A program made the position numbers and the translations under genes. A stretch of DNA of 22,354 nt from CAZJAD01 sp964543855 (lineage in GTDB: Bacteria; Electryoneota; RPQS01; DYHQ01), in contig CAZJAD010000030.1 in assembly GCA_964543855.1 (NCBI GenBank), positions 1 through 22,354 on the forward strand, in the 5' to 3' direction. Within the stretch, counting starts at the first letter, position 1. Each line of letters opens with the position of its first letter. Below, in pieces: positions 1-8,546 of this stretch. The notes below the pieces were generated by a model. That model saw nothing but the letters and a program-made list of their open reading frames with translations. It had not been told where the DNA came from and ran no database searches.

Positions 1-633
1 CGAGATTATCGGCGCACACCCGTTTTCAGTGATAACATGACTTATCTGGTGCTAAGCCCGTATTGGCATGTTCCGACGGCCATTGCCGTGCAGGACATAT
101 TGCCAAAAATTCAGCAGGAACCGGGCTATCTGGCCAATCAGAACATCCGGGTTTTTCGAGGCTGGGGAGCGGAAACAAGGGAGATCGATCCGAGAACCGT
201 GAACTGGTCGCACGTGACTGCGGCGAATTTCAGCTACAGATTGCGCCAAGAACCCGGACCGATGAATGCACTCGGCCGTGTGAAATTCATGTTCCCCAAC
301 AAATTCAATGTCTACCTGCACGATACACCGGCCCAAGAACTGTTTGCGAAGCCCGAACGCACCTTCAGTTCCGGGTGTATACGGATTGAGAAACCGATTG
401 AGCTTGCCGAATATCTCTTGCAGAGTGATGCCAAGTGGACGCGTGAGAAGATTCTCGCTGTGGCGGACAAGCGCATAGAACAGACTGTGCGGTTGCCTGA
501 GCCAATGCCGATACACCTGCTCTATTGGACGGCGTGGGCAGACGAGGACCGGACGGTCCAGTTTCGCGCGGATGTCTACGCAAGAGATGGAAAATTGTAT
601 GAAGCCCTGATTGAGAGGCCATCCGGGTCTTAG
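1..633 (+). CDS. L,D-transpeptidase, YcbB/LdtD-like, C-terminal part (5'-truncated by window edge)
   Basis: Periplasmic enzyme of the YkuD fold that makes 3-3 (meso-DAP to meso-DAP) peptidoglycan cross-links. The frame stays open to base 1, and the residues before the first in-window Met (base 37) already match the family (TPVFSDNMTYLVLSPYW), so the true start lies to the left. About 210 residues are visible, roughly the last third of a YcbB-type protein (E. coli LdtD is about 615 aa). Family marks are LRQEPGPMNALGRVKFMFPN, then YLHDTPA with the conserved His (codon 319-321), then FSSGCIRIEKP with the catalytic Cys (codon 376-378). The active site is therefore intact. The N-terminal signal, scaffold and peptidoglycan-binding regions cannot be judged. 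The M15 peptidase gene follows after 56 bp on the same strand, mirroring the E. coli ldtD-mepK neighbourhood. Family assignment is firm; the exact paralogue (LdtD versus another YcbB-like enzyme) is not. Confidence 0.93.
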   Translation, partial: RDYRRTPVFSDNMTYLVLSPYWHVPTAIAVQDILPKIQQEPGYLANQNIRVFRGWGAETREIDPRTVNWSHVTAANFSYRLRQEPGPMNALGRVKFMFPNKFNVYLHDTPAQELFAKPERTFSSGCIRIEKPIELAEYLLQSDAKWTREKILAVADKRIEQTVRLPEPMPIHLLYWTAWADEDRTVQFRADVYARDGKLYEALIERPSGS

Positions 634-689
634 TTGTTCAGCAGAGTACGGGCCCGTGAATTCCTCTGTGAAACGGGAGAAATGAAGAC

Positions 690-1682
690 ATGGACGACTT
701 GCATCGGAATGGAAGTTGCATCTTCCACTGGCACCTTCGTGTTCTGACGGTCAGTATTCTCACACTGCACATGTCCATCGCGGGTCTGGCCGCTGGGTTC
801 ACTCCCGAAGAAGCCGGTTTCGCGGTAAAGTTCAAAAATGAAATCTCACCCTATCGAGTCATGGGCGTTTTTGTCCTTCCGGAGGAGAAGCTTACGCTGG
901 AAGCCCTAGACAGAAACGAGACGAACCGGTATGTGTTGGAAGCCTCGGTGGGACCGGTCGAACAAATTGCCACCAATAAGTGGCATTGGCAGGTCCCGAA
1001 AACGGCGGGACTATATCCTGTCAAGATTATGAACGCGCAATCGACGGACTCCATTACTTTGAATGTTTTTGTGATGATTCCGTACAATCGGTTGACCGGG
1101 GAGTATCTCAACGGCTATCGCATCGGCAAGTATCCGACAATTCCGCTGAAGCAGCTGCCGATCTACAAGCCACCAAGCGGGTTCATTGAACTCACCGAAG
1201 AGAACGCCGAGACGCTTGTCTCGCCTCATTTCACGCTGAATCAATTCCTGTGCAAGCAGGAGAGCGGTTATCCCAAATACCTGGTGTTGAAAGAACGACT
1301 CTTTCTGAAACTGGAACTTGTTCTGGAAAAATTGAATGAAAAGGGTTATCATTGCACGACGCTGACAATCATGAGCGGCTATCGGACTCCGTACTACAAT
1401 GAGGCTATCGGGAATGTGAAATACAGCCGTCACCTCTGGGGAGGAGCCGCAGATATCTTCATCGATGAGAACCCTAAGGATGACATGATGGATGATCTGA
1501 ACAAGGATGGCCAATTCAATTATCGCGATGCAGCTATCATCTACGACATCATTGATGGGATGTATGGAGAGCCGTTCTATGAACGGTTCCTCGGTGGTTT
1601 AGGACGATACAAAAAAACGAGCTCCCACGGACCGTTTGTGCATGTTGATGTGAGAGGATTTCGTGCCCGATGGGGGTACTGA
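690..1682 (+). CDS. M15-family (MepK/DUF882-like) murein peptidase with N-terminal beta domain
   Basis: Predicted exported zinc peptidase acting on peptidoglycan peptides, 330 aa. A hydrophobic segment at about residues 17-36 looks like an uncleaved or late-cleaved signal. Residues about 37-130 form a beta-rich, Ig-like region with no name that I recognise. The catalytic half starts near 225 with SGYRTPYYNEAIG, then SRHLWGGAAD (H248 and D255, the HxxGxAxD zinc spacing) and FVHVDVRGFRARW (H318, third ligand). The ligand spacing and RxRW end resemble E. coli MepK, which cleaves 3-3 cross-links; D-Ala-D-Ala carboxypeptidase activity is the alternative. An EF-hand or dockerin-like loop, DLNKDGQFNYRD, sits at 269-280 between the ligands. 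The start at 690 was chosen because the ATG at 682 is in another frame that stops soon; the only upstream purine run is a weak GGGAGA. It lies directly downstream of the L,D-transpeptidase gene, probably in the same transcript. Confidence 0.88.
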   Translation: MDDLHRNGSCIFHWHLRVLTVSILTLHMSIAGLAAGFTPEEAGFAVKFKNEISPYRVMGVFVLPEEKLTLEALDRNETNRYVLEASVGPVEQIATNKWHWQVPKTAGLYPVKIMNAQSTDSITLNVFVMIPYNRLTGEYLNGYRIGKYPTIPLKQLPIYKPPSGFIELTEENAETLVSPHFTLNQFLCKQESGYPKYLVLKERLFLKLELVLEKLNEKGYHCTTLTIMSGYRTPYYNEAIGNVKYSRHLWGGAADIFIDENPKDDMMDDLNKDGQFNYRDAAIIYDIIDGMYGEPFYERFLGGLGRYKKTSSHGPFVHVDVRGFRARWGY

Positions 1683-1804
1683 GTTCATTGATGAGACTCC
1701 GATAACGATGTCTGACATTGCTGGCATGATATGAATCCATCGTGCAATTACAAGCTTCAAGACCTGTTCTCAGACAAACACAATCGAAAGAAGGGAGTTG
1801 ATCC

Positions 1805-3397
1805 ATGGACACTCCGCACGGACTTGAACAGCATGGGCTTGTCAACTTAGGTCAGGTATTCTGGAATCTGAGCACGCCGCACCTTTATGAGGAGGTTGTG
1901 CGACGGAGGGAAGGCCAGATCGCGCATCTCGGACCGCTCGTCGTTCGTACCGGTCATTACACCGGGCGGTCTCCCGACGACAAATTCATAGTCAAGGAAC
2001 CGACGAGTGAGAAGGATATCTGGTGGGGACCGGTGAATCGCCCGTTGGACCCACAGCACTTTGACATGCTGTTCAATCAACTTCGGAGTTTCCTCCAAGG
2101 GCGCGATTTGTATGTGCAGGACTGCTATGCCGGTGCGGATCCGAAGTGGCGGCTACCGATCCGCGTCATCACCCAGTACGCCTGGCACAATATGTTTGCC
2201 CGCAACATGTTCATCCGCATTTTGGATCCGGAGGAATTGGCGGCCCATAAGCCCGAATTTACCATCATTGATGCGCCGATGTTCCATGCAATGCCGGAGA
2301 TTGTCGGCACGCGCTCGGAAACCTTCATTGTTGTGCATTTGGCACGCCGCTTGATCCTGATTGGCGGGACCAGCTACGCCGGTGAGATTAAGAAGTCGGT
2401 ATTCACCATTCTGAATTGGATGCTTCCGAAACAGAAGATCCTCCCGATGCACTGCTCGGCCAATGTCGGCGCAAAAGGCGATACGGCGATCTTCTTTGGA
2501 CTGTCCGGCACAGGAAAAACGACGCTGTCGGCGGATCCGGAGCGGCTCCTGATCGGCGACGACGAACACGGCTGGGGGGAAGATGGCGTGTTTAACTTCG
2601 AAGGCGGGTGTTATGCCAAAGTCATTCGGTTGGATCCTGAAGCCGAACCGGAGATATACGCGTGCACCCGGAGGTTCGGCACGATCCTGGAAAATGTCGC
2701 ACTTGACTACAATACCCGGCGGGTTGATCTCAACGACGACAGCCTGACGGAAAACACTCGCGCCGCCTACCCGATCACCCATATCGAGGACGCGATCCGG
2801 GACGGGCGCGGCGGCCATCCGCAGAACATCATCATGCTCACCGCGGATGCTTTTGGAGTGCTGCCACCGGTCGCCAAACTCACGCCGCAACAGGCGATGT
2901 ATCATTTCATATCAGGCTACACGGCCAAGATGGCGGGAACGGAAAAGGGACTTGGCAAGGAACCCAAAGCTGTGTTCTCCGCCTGCTTTGGAGCTCCGTT
3001 CATGCCTCTGTCCCCGACGGCTTACGCCGCACTGTTGGGTGACAAGATTCGCAAGCACAAAGTCCGGTGCTGGCTCATTAGTACGGGTTGGACCGGCGGA
3101 CCGTATGGCGTTGGGAAGCGCATATCGATCGCGCACACGCGTGCGATTGTCAAAGCAGCTCTATCCGGAGACCTGGATGAAGTTCCTACCGCGAAGGATG
3201 CGGTTTTTGGGTTTGAAGCGCCCAAGTACTGTCCGGGCGTACCTGATACTGTCCTCCATCCGGCGGATACTTGGTCTGACAAGAAAGCCTATAACCGGCA
3301 AGCGCGCAAACTTGCGGACGATTTCCGGCACAACTTTGAGAATTACGCTGCCAGTGCGCCGGAGGGCGTGGCGGATGCTGGGCCGGTGTCGGGATAG
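1805..3397 (+). CDS. pckA: ATP-dependent phosphoenolpyruvate carboxykinase
   Basis: Cytosolic enzyme that converts oxaloacetate and ATP to PEP, CO2 and ADP: the first committed step of gluconeogenesis, or anaplerotic in reverse. Length is 530 aa, normal for the ATP-type family. Visible marks are the substrate-side RSPDDKFIV segment, the P-loop GLSGTGKTT (residues 232-240, Lys238), the kinase-2 and metal-site run IGDDEHGWGEDGVFNFEGG (from residue 250), YTAKMAGTEKG, and TGWTGGPYGVGKRI near the C terminus. No key residue appears missing. The ATG is preceded by AAGGGAG at a normal distance. The 122-bp gap upstream shows no convincing promoter. The first SpoIIE phosphatase gene begins 28 bp after the stop, so co-transcription with the phosphatase pair is likely by spacing. 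Assignment is certain; any regulatory link to the phosphatases is inference. Confidence 0.98.
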   Translation: MDTPHGLEQHGLVNLGQVFWNLSTPHLYEEVVRRREGQIAHLGPLVVRTGHYTGRSPDDKFIVKEPTSEKDIWWGPVNRPLDPQHFDMLFNQLRSFLQGRDLYVQDCYAGADPKWRLPIRVITQYAWHNMFARNMFIRILDPEELAAHKPEFTIIDAPMFHAMPEIVGTRSETFIVVHLARRLILIGGTSYAGEIKKSVFTILNWMLPKQKILPMHCSANVGAKGDTAIFFGLSGTGKTTLSADPERLLIGDDEHGWGEDGVFNFEGGCYAKVIRLDPEAEPEIYACTRRFGTILENVALDYNTRRVDLNDDSLTENTRAAYPITHIEDAIRDGRGGHPQNIIMLTADAFGVLPPVAKLTPQQAMYHFISGYTAKMAGTEKGLGKEPKAVFSACFGAPFMPLSPTAYAALLGDKIRKHKVRCWLISTGWTGGPYGVGKRISIAHTRAIVKAALSGDLDEVPTAKDAVFGFEAPKYCPGVPDTVLHPADTWSDKKAYNRQARKLADDFRHNFENYAASAPEGVADAGPVSG

Positions 3398-3413
3398 CTT
3401 GGCGACGTAACCC

Positions 3414-3419
3414 GGGAGG
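3414..3419 (+). promoter_or_regulatory. Shine-Dalgarno GGGAGG for a GTG start
   Basis: GGGAGG lies 6 bases upstream of the GTG at 3426, and no in-frame ATG is equally well placed. It fixes the start of the first SpoIIE phosphatase at a GTG codon and lies in the 28-bp gap after pckA. Confidence 0.8.
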
Positions 3420-3425
3420 CGTTTC

Positions 3426-5954
3426 GTGGTTTTGAAGCAAGTCATCAAGTATTTTACAGGGCTTCTCGGCGTGGTGCTGTTTGTGTACGTGCTGGTCTTC
3501 TTTGCCGCCGAGGCTACTGCAGTAAGGAGGTGGCAACGATCCGGCACGACCAGTAGCGCAGCTCAGATGATCGACGACAGTTCGCTTGTGTTCTTGCGTG
3601 TTGATTCGGTTGATTTCGTCTCGCCGCCGTTACCAATCTTGGGAGATACGATCACGAGCATCGACGATTCGGCCGCGACAATGGGACGGTGGAGAGACTA
3701 TTTTGATTCACCGGAGCCTCCGTGGAAAGTTGTTCCCATCGAATTTGTCCACAACGCCCGAACTCTTCGAACCGAGATTCGAACGCGCGTTCCGGCCTAT
3801 GGAGAATTTCTGCTTGTCACCACGATTCAAGTCCTGCGATTCTTGATCTCCTTTCTGTTTGTTGTCGTGGGTTTGTGGGCGTTTTTCAAGCGTCCGGATT
3901 CGCCGGGTGTGCGGGCTCTCGCCCTGTTTTCATTTGCAATGGGCTCTTTCATGATTACATCCGTTCGGATTCTCCCCGCGCAATTTGTCGCCTTTCGGGT
4001 CCCGTTCGGAGACATCGCTGTCGGCATTTATGATACTTTTTCGACTTTCTTCAGTGCCTTCTGGCTGAATCTCGCGTTTCTCTTTCCTCAACCGAATCGG
4101 TTCATACGCAAACATCCGGCCTGGGCGTATTTGATCTGCTATTTGCCCATAACGCTTGTTGTCCTCATTCTCGTCATTCCACAATTGGCACAGGTACGGG
4201 CCACTATTGGCTCATGGTTCTTGCTTGTCATGGCCTTGCCGGTGTTTGCAGGCTTCGCACTTCTGACGGCACGCTATGTGCGCGCGAAAGACCGGTTGGA
4301 GAAGCGACAGACGCGGCTGGTGCTCAGCGGATCCGGCGTGGGTCTCTTTTTACTCTTCCTTCTCGTTTTGTTGGCGGTGGTTTTCCAGGGGTGGTTTATT
4401 GAGAACCCGCAGAGAGCTTTGGTGACGATCAATGTGGCGTTCTTAGGGCTGCTGCTGTCGCCGGTCTCGTTTGCTTATGCTTTTGGCCGCTATCGGCTTC
4501 TCGATGTGGAAGCCAGGCTGCGTCGCGGTACGCGATATGTGATTGCAGTTGGCTTTCTTGTGGCGCTCATCGGGGGGGCCGGGTTCATGCTCAGTGTTTT
4601 CCTGGGACGCCAACTTGGCGAGACGGGCAGCAATATGGCTGTGTTCATTGCTGTACTGGCAGCGTTTGGAGTTTTTCCTTTGGCGCGCAAGGCTCAGGGT
4701 CTTCTCGAAGAGAAAGTCTACCCCGAGCGACAGCGTCTGCGGCAAATGATTCTTGACTTCCTACAGGAGTCGACGGCTTTGCCTGACAAACAGTCCTACT
4801 GGATGCAGCTCGAAGAGCGACTGCGGAGCGGGCTGATGGTGGATGGTGTTTATCCGGCCATGTGCAGTCTGGAGGGCGACTGCCTCTTGCTGCGCGACAG
4901 CGAACCAATCCCGATCCGCTGCCGCAGTGATTTTGTACAGAGACTGGAGCGCGAGCGGCGACCGATGATGGTGGACGAGGCCCTTTGCTGTGGCGCGGTC
5001 AACTTCACAGATGATGAGACTGAATGGCTCAAATCGAACCAAGTTGCCGTCGTCCTGCCGCTCATTACCCGCGGGCATCTCATTGGTCTGGTTGGCTTGG
5101 GTATGAAAACCGAGCGGGAGGACTATGTCGCAGAAGAGCTCCGAATTCTCGACTCCCTTGCCTCGCAAGTTGCTGTCGCCAGCGAAAACATGCGACTGCT
5201 CGAAGAAAATGTGGAAAAGCACCGCCTCGAGGAACAATTGCAGATGGCGCGGCGCATCCAGAATGGTTTCCTACCGCAGGAGCTGCCGCCAACGCCCGGT
5301 TTGGAGATCGCCGCCCGCAGTCGCTTCTGTCTGGAAGTTGCCGGGGATTACTACGATGTCATTCCACTCGAAGACGGAGAGACCGTGCTGGCGGTGGCGG
5401 ATGTGTCCGGCAAGGGAGCAGGAGCCGCGATGCTCATGGCCAATCTGCAGGCCTCTCTGCGCACCGCTGTGGGAGTCGGAACTCAGCTCGCGGGCATCGT
5501 CGGCCGTATCAACGACCTGATTTGTCGTAACACTCCGGTGGAGGAGTATATTACATTCTTTGTCGGGGTCTACAATCCAGAGAGTCGCGAATTCACCTAT
5601 GTGAACGCCGGTCACAATCCACCCCTTCTGCTTCGTGAGAGCGGACAGGTCGAACTTCTTGGCAAAGGCGGACTGATCTTAGGGACAATGCCCCGGTTCC
5701 AATATGATCAGGAGACGATCAGATTAGCGCCCGGAGAGCTCCTGCTGATGTACACGGATGGAGTCAGTGAAGCGATGAATTCCATGGAGGAAGAGTTTGG
5801 CGAGGAGTGCATGAAGAAGCTCCTCTGGGAGCACCGCGCGCTTGGGCCAAAAGAGCTACTTGCGCGTCTGGAGACCGAGGTTGTGGCCTTTGCAGGCTCC
5901 GAGCAGTTCGAGGATGATTTCACCCTCGTCTTGGTCCGCGTGGAGGATCAGTAG
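3426..5954 (+). CDS. Membrane-anchored SpoIIE/PP2C-type phosphatase with GAF-like domain (paralogue 1)
   Basis: Predicted Ser/Thr phosphatase of the SpoIIE/RsbU class, 842 aa, GTG start. In order: a membrane segment (about 11-30); an extracytoplasmic region (about 45-120) whose GDTITSIDDSAAT run is PDZ-like, a weak assignment; a polytopic block (about 128-430) with eight or nine hydrophobic segments; a GAF-like region (about 455-600); a helical linker with the RsbU-type run ARRIQNGFLPQELP; and the phosphatase domain (about 630-842). Metal-site motifs are intact: GDYYD (D641, D644), ADVSGKGAG (D659), YVNAGHNPP, YTDGVSE (D778) and EDDFTL (D830, D831). Known relatives dephosphorylate STAS-domain anti-sigma antagonists in partner-switching circuits. 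No STAS protein or anti-sigma kinase is in the window, so the substrate is unknown. A paralogue follows immediately and pckA precedes it by 28 bp. Confidence 0.93.
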   Translation: MVLKQVIKYFTGLLGVVLFVYVLVFFAAEATAVRRWQRSGTTSSAAQMIDDSSLVFLRVDSVDFVSPPLPILGDTITSIDDSAATMGRWRDYFDSPEPPWKVVPIEFVHNARTLRTEIRTRVPAYGEFLLVTTIQVLRFLISFLFVVVGLWAFFKRPDSPGVRALALFSFAMGSFMITSVRILPAQFVAFRVPFGDIAVGIYDTFSTFFSAFWLNLAFLFPQPNRFIRKHPAWAYLICYLPITLVVLILVIPQLAQVRATIGSWFLLVMALPVFAGFALLTARYVRAKDRLEKRQTRLVLSGSGVGLFLLFLLVLLAVVFQGWFIENPQRALVTINVAFLGLLLSPVSFAYAFGRYRLLDVEARLRRGTRYVIAVGFLVALIGGAGFMLSVFLGRQLGETGSNMAVFIAVLAAFGVFPLARKAQGLLEEKVYPERQRLRQMILDFLQESTALPDKQSYWMQLEERLRSGLMVDGVYPAMCSLEGDCLLLRDSEPIPIRCRSDFVQRLERERRPMMVDEALCCGAVNFTDDETEWLKSNQVAVVLPLITRGHLIGLVGLGMKTEREDYVAEELRILDSLASQVAVASENMRLLEENVEKHRLEEQLQMARRIQNGFLPQELPPTPGLEIAARSRFCLEVAGDYYDVIPLEDGETVLAVADVSGKGAGAAMLMANLQASLRTAVGVGTQLAGIVGRINDLICRNTPVEEYITFFVGVYNPESREFTYVNAGHNPPLLLRESGQVELLGKGGLILGTMPRFQYDQETIRLAPGELLLMYTDGVSEAMNSMEEEFGEECMKKLLWEHRALGPKELLARLETEVVAFAGSEQFEDDFTLVLVRVEDQ

Positions 5955-5992
5955 GATGTTTCGTTTGCGCATGTCCAATGTCTGAAATGGGT

Positions 5993-5996
5993 GAGG
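5993..5996 (+). promoter_or_regulatory. Shine-Dalgarno GAGG that favours the start at 6002
   Basis: The run GGTGAGG ends at 5996, 5 bases before the ATG at 6002 and 2 bases before the ATG at 5999. In-frame ATGs at 5978 and 5987 have no comparable upstream purine run. Starting at 6002 also aligns the protein's first residues with its paralogue. Confidence 0.6.
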
Positions 5997-6001
5997 TTAT
6001 G

Positions 6002-8518
6002 ATGGGAAAGCTTATTAAAGGATTTATCATCCTTCTGGGGGTTGTGATTCTTGTGATAGCCGTGGTGTTCTTCGTATGGGATACGAGTAAAGTCATCACC
6101 TGGAGCCGATCTGGTTTTGTGCTTTGCAGCGTTCGCCAGTCTCCTGAAGGCCGAATCGCCTTTTTTGGCGTGGATCCCGAGGATTTTGTAGGGCCTCAGA
6201 TTCCTTCAAGAGGAGACACTCTGTTTACCCTTCAGGACAGCGTTGCCTCGCTCCAACGCTGGATCGATGTGCTGGAATCGCCTCACATCGCCGGGCGGGA
6301 AGTGGCGATTACATATCTTCATGAGGGCGACACGCTCTCCACCATGATGAGAACTCGGCCGGTGCAGAAAGCCCATTTTCTTGGCGTTACTGTCCTTCAG
6401 GGTCTCAAGCTGCTGATTTCACTTTCCTTTCTTCTGGTCGGGTTCTGGGCGTTTTTCAAACGGGCGGATTCGGCGGGAGTGCGCATCCTGATCCTCTATT
6501 GTCTCTCCATGGTCGCTCCCGCGATTCTCTCGTATATGCCGATGTTTCCGGTGATGGCGTCGTTTCAAATTCCTTTTGTGGATGGGATCCGGACATTTCT
6601 AATCAGCCTGTGGTTCTTCTTCAGTTCCTTCTGGCTGCTACTGAACATGGTCTTCCCCCGGCCGGTTCGGCTGATGCGCTCCCGGCCCTGGCTGGCATAT
6701 GCCTTGTGTTTTGGACCTCAGCTGATTGTCATTGCGATCGCTGTCGTGGCGTTCAATTTCGCCTGGTTGAGATTCGTTGCGTATGGGATCATTGTCGTGC
6801 AGATTGTCACGGGGTTGGCCATTCTCAGGCACAATCACATCACGGCGAGGAACACCTTGGAGAGGCGTCAGACGAAACTGGTTTTCTGGGGGTCGGGCGC
6901 CAGTCTTGTGATCATAATGCTCTACGTCTTGGACTGGTTGCAGATTGTACCAGTGACCATAAATCTACAGCTCTTGCCGAGATTGCTGATTTACAACGCT
7001 GTTTTCTTTTTGGTACTGGCTTCCCCGATTTCATTTGCCTACGCCTTCAGGCGCTACCGCTTGATGGATGTGGAGATTCACCTGCGGCGCGGCACACGAT
7101 ACCTGTTGGTCACCCTCTTTCTACTGGCAACATTCTTTGCCGTATTGTATGGTGTCAGCCAGCTCTTGCTAAACACACTACACATGGAGAGCCGGACCCC
7201 CACCGTGGCGGTCGCGCTGCTTCTGGCACTGGTATTCATTCCCATCCATCGCAGGGCACAGTCGGTGATAGAACACCGCTTCTATCCTGAACGCACGCGA
7301 CTCCGCAAGATGCTCGAGGAATTCCTGGCTACGACTTCTTCGATGCCTGACCGCGCCACACTGTGGGCTCGCCTCGAGGAGAACCTGAAGCAAGGACTTG
7401 GCATCGCTTCGGTGATCCCTGTGCTATCGGAAGATGACCATCACGTTTTTCAACTACCAGACGGGGAAGCGGCGCCACTGGATCCAGAGGGCTCACTGGT
7501 CCATGAGCTGGAGGCGGTGTCACGGCCCGTGGTGGTGGATGAACTCACTGCCTCCGGCCGCGTGAAGCTGTCGGACAAAGAGGAGCAATGGCTGCGAGCC
7601 AGCCGGGTGGCGTTGTTGCTGCCGATGATCGTTCAGTCCCGTCTCATCGGACTGCTGGCAATCACCTTTGAGGAAGAACACGAGGACATGGCGGCGGAAG
7701 ACATTGCCGTCCTTTCCTCTGTTGTTTCGCAGGTGGCTTTGCAGAGCGAGAACCTGCGTCTCTTGGAGGACAACCTGGATAAGCGGCGTCTTCAGGAACA
7801 ACTTGAGATGGCGCGCCGTGTGCAAAAAGGATTCCTACCCGCTCGATTGCCGGCTACCCCCGGTCTCGAAGTGGCAGCGCGCAACCGGTTCTGCCTCGAG
7901 GTCGCCGGAGATTACTACGATGTGATCCCGCTCGAAAATGGAGAGACGGTGTTGGCGGTGGCCGATGTTTCGGGGAAGGGAGCAGGTGCAGCACTGCTCA
8001 TGGCCAATCTGCAGGCGTGCGTGCGAACCGCCGTGGGCATGGGAACACGGCTGGCTGACATCGTATCCCGGATTAATGACCTTATCTGCAGCAACACACC
8101 AATCGAGGAGTATATCACTTTCTTTGTCGGCGTGCATAATCCTGAGAGTCATGAATTCACCTATGTCAACGCGGGTCATAACCCACCGGTTCTGGTGCGG
8201 CGGAGTGGAGCGGTCGAGTCTCTTGACAAAGGCGGCCTGATACTGGGAATGCTGCCACGCCTCGACTACGATCAGGAAACAGTCACGCTGGCACCAGGAG
8301 AGCTCTTGCTTATGTACACCGATGGGGTCAGTGAAGCGATGAATTCCTTGGATGAAGAGTTCGGCGCAGAACGCGTGAAGAGACTTCTCCTTGAACATCG
8401 GGCGTTACCGGCCCGGGACTTGGTTGCGCGATTGGAGGCGGAAGTCGTGGCATTCGCCGGGTCAGATTTGCTCGAGGACGACTTCACACTTCTCGCCGCT
8501 CGGATAGAAAAGAAATAG
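6002..8518 (+). CDS. Membrane-anchored SpoIIE/PP2C-type phosphatase with GAF-like domain (paralogue 2)
   Basis: Second copy of the phosphatase immediately upstream, 838 aa from the chosen ATG; in-frame ATGs at 5978, 5987 and 5999 are alternatives. Architecture repeats paralogue 1: membrane anchor, PDZ-like extracytoplasmic region (SRGDTLFTLQDSVASLQRW), polytopic membrane block ending in the shared SFAYAFRRYRLMDVE segment, GAF-like region, RsbU-type linker ARRVQKGFLPARLP, and phosphatase domain. Metal-site residues are intact: GDYYD (D637, D640), ADVSGKGAG (D655), YTDGVSE (D774) and EDDFTL (D826, D827). The linker and catalytic third are nearly the same as in paralogue 1, while the extracytoplasmic and membrane parts are far more diverged. 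This suggests duplication followed by sensor change, with both copies acting on the same or similar phosphoproteins. The gap to paralogue 1 is under 50 bp, so they are very likely co-transcribed. Substrate and signal are unknown. Confidence 0.93.
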   Translation: MGKLIKGFIILLGVVILVIAVVFFVWDTSKVITWSRSGFVLCSVRQSPEGRIAFFGVDPEDFVGPQIPSRGDTLFTLQDSVASLQRWIDVLESPHIAGREVAITYLHEGDTLSTMMRTRPVQKAHFLGVTVLQGLKLLISLSFLLVGFWAFFKRADSAGVRILILYCLSMVAPAILSYMPMFPVMASFQIPFVDGIRTFLISLWFFFSSFWLLLNMVFPRPVRLMRSRPWLAYALCFGPQLIVIAIAVVAFNFAWLRFVAYGIIVVQIVTGLAILRHNHITARNTLERRQTKLVFWGSGASLVIIMLYVLDWLQIVPVTINLQLLPRLLIYNAVFFLVLASPISFAYAFRRYRLMDVEIHLRRGTRYLLVTLFLLATFFAVLYGVSQLLLNTLHMESRTPTVAVALLLALVFIPIHRRAQSVIEHRFYPERTRLRKMLEEFLATTSSMPDRATLWARLEENLKQGLGIASVIPVLSEDDHHVFQLPDGEAAPLDPEGSLVHELEAVSRPVVVDELTASGRVKLSDKEEQWLRASRVALLLPMIVQSRLIGLLAITFEEEHEDMAAEDIAVLSSVVSQVALQSENLRLLEDNLDKRRLQEQLEMARRVQKGFLPARLPATPGLEVAARNRFCLEVAGDYYDVIPLENGETVLAVADVSGKGAGAALLMANLQACVRTAVGMGTRLADIVSRINDLICSNTPIEEYITFFVGVHNPESHEFTYVNAGHNPPVLVRRSGAVESLDKGGLILGMLPRLDYDQETVTLAPGELLLMYTDGVSEAMNSLDEEFGAERVKRLLLEHRALPARDLVARLEAEVVAFAGSDLLEDDFTLLAARIEKK

Positions 8519-8546
8519 AGCCTCCAGCCCAATCAAAGAACGTAAT

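Noticed and set aside
1683..1804. Promoter before pckA
   Set aside because: No -35/-10 pair with acceptable spacing was seen in the 122-bp gap; only the ribosome site is convincing.
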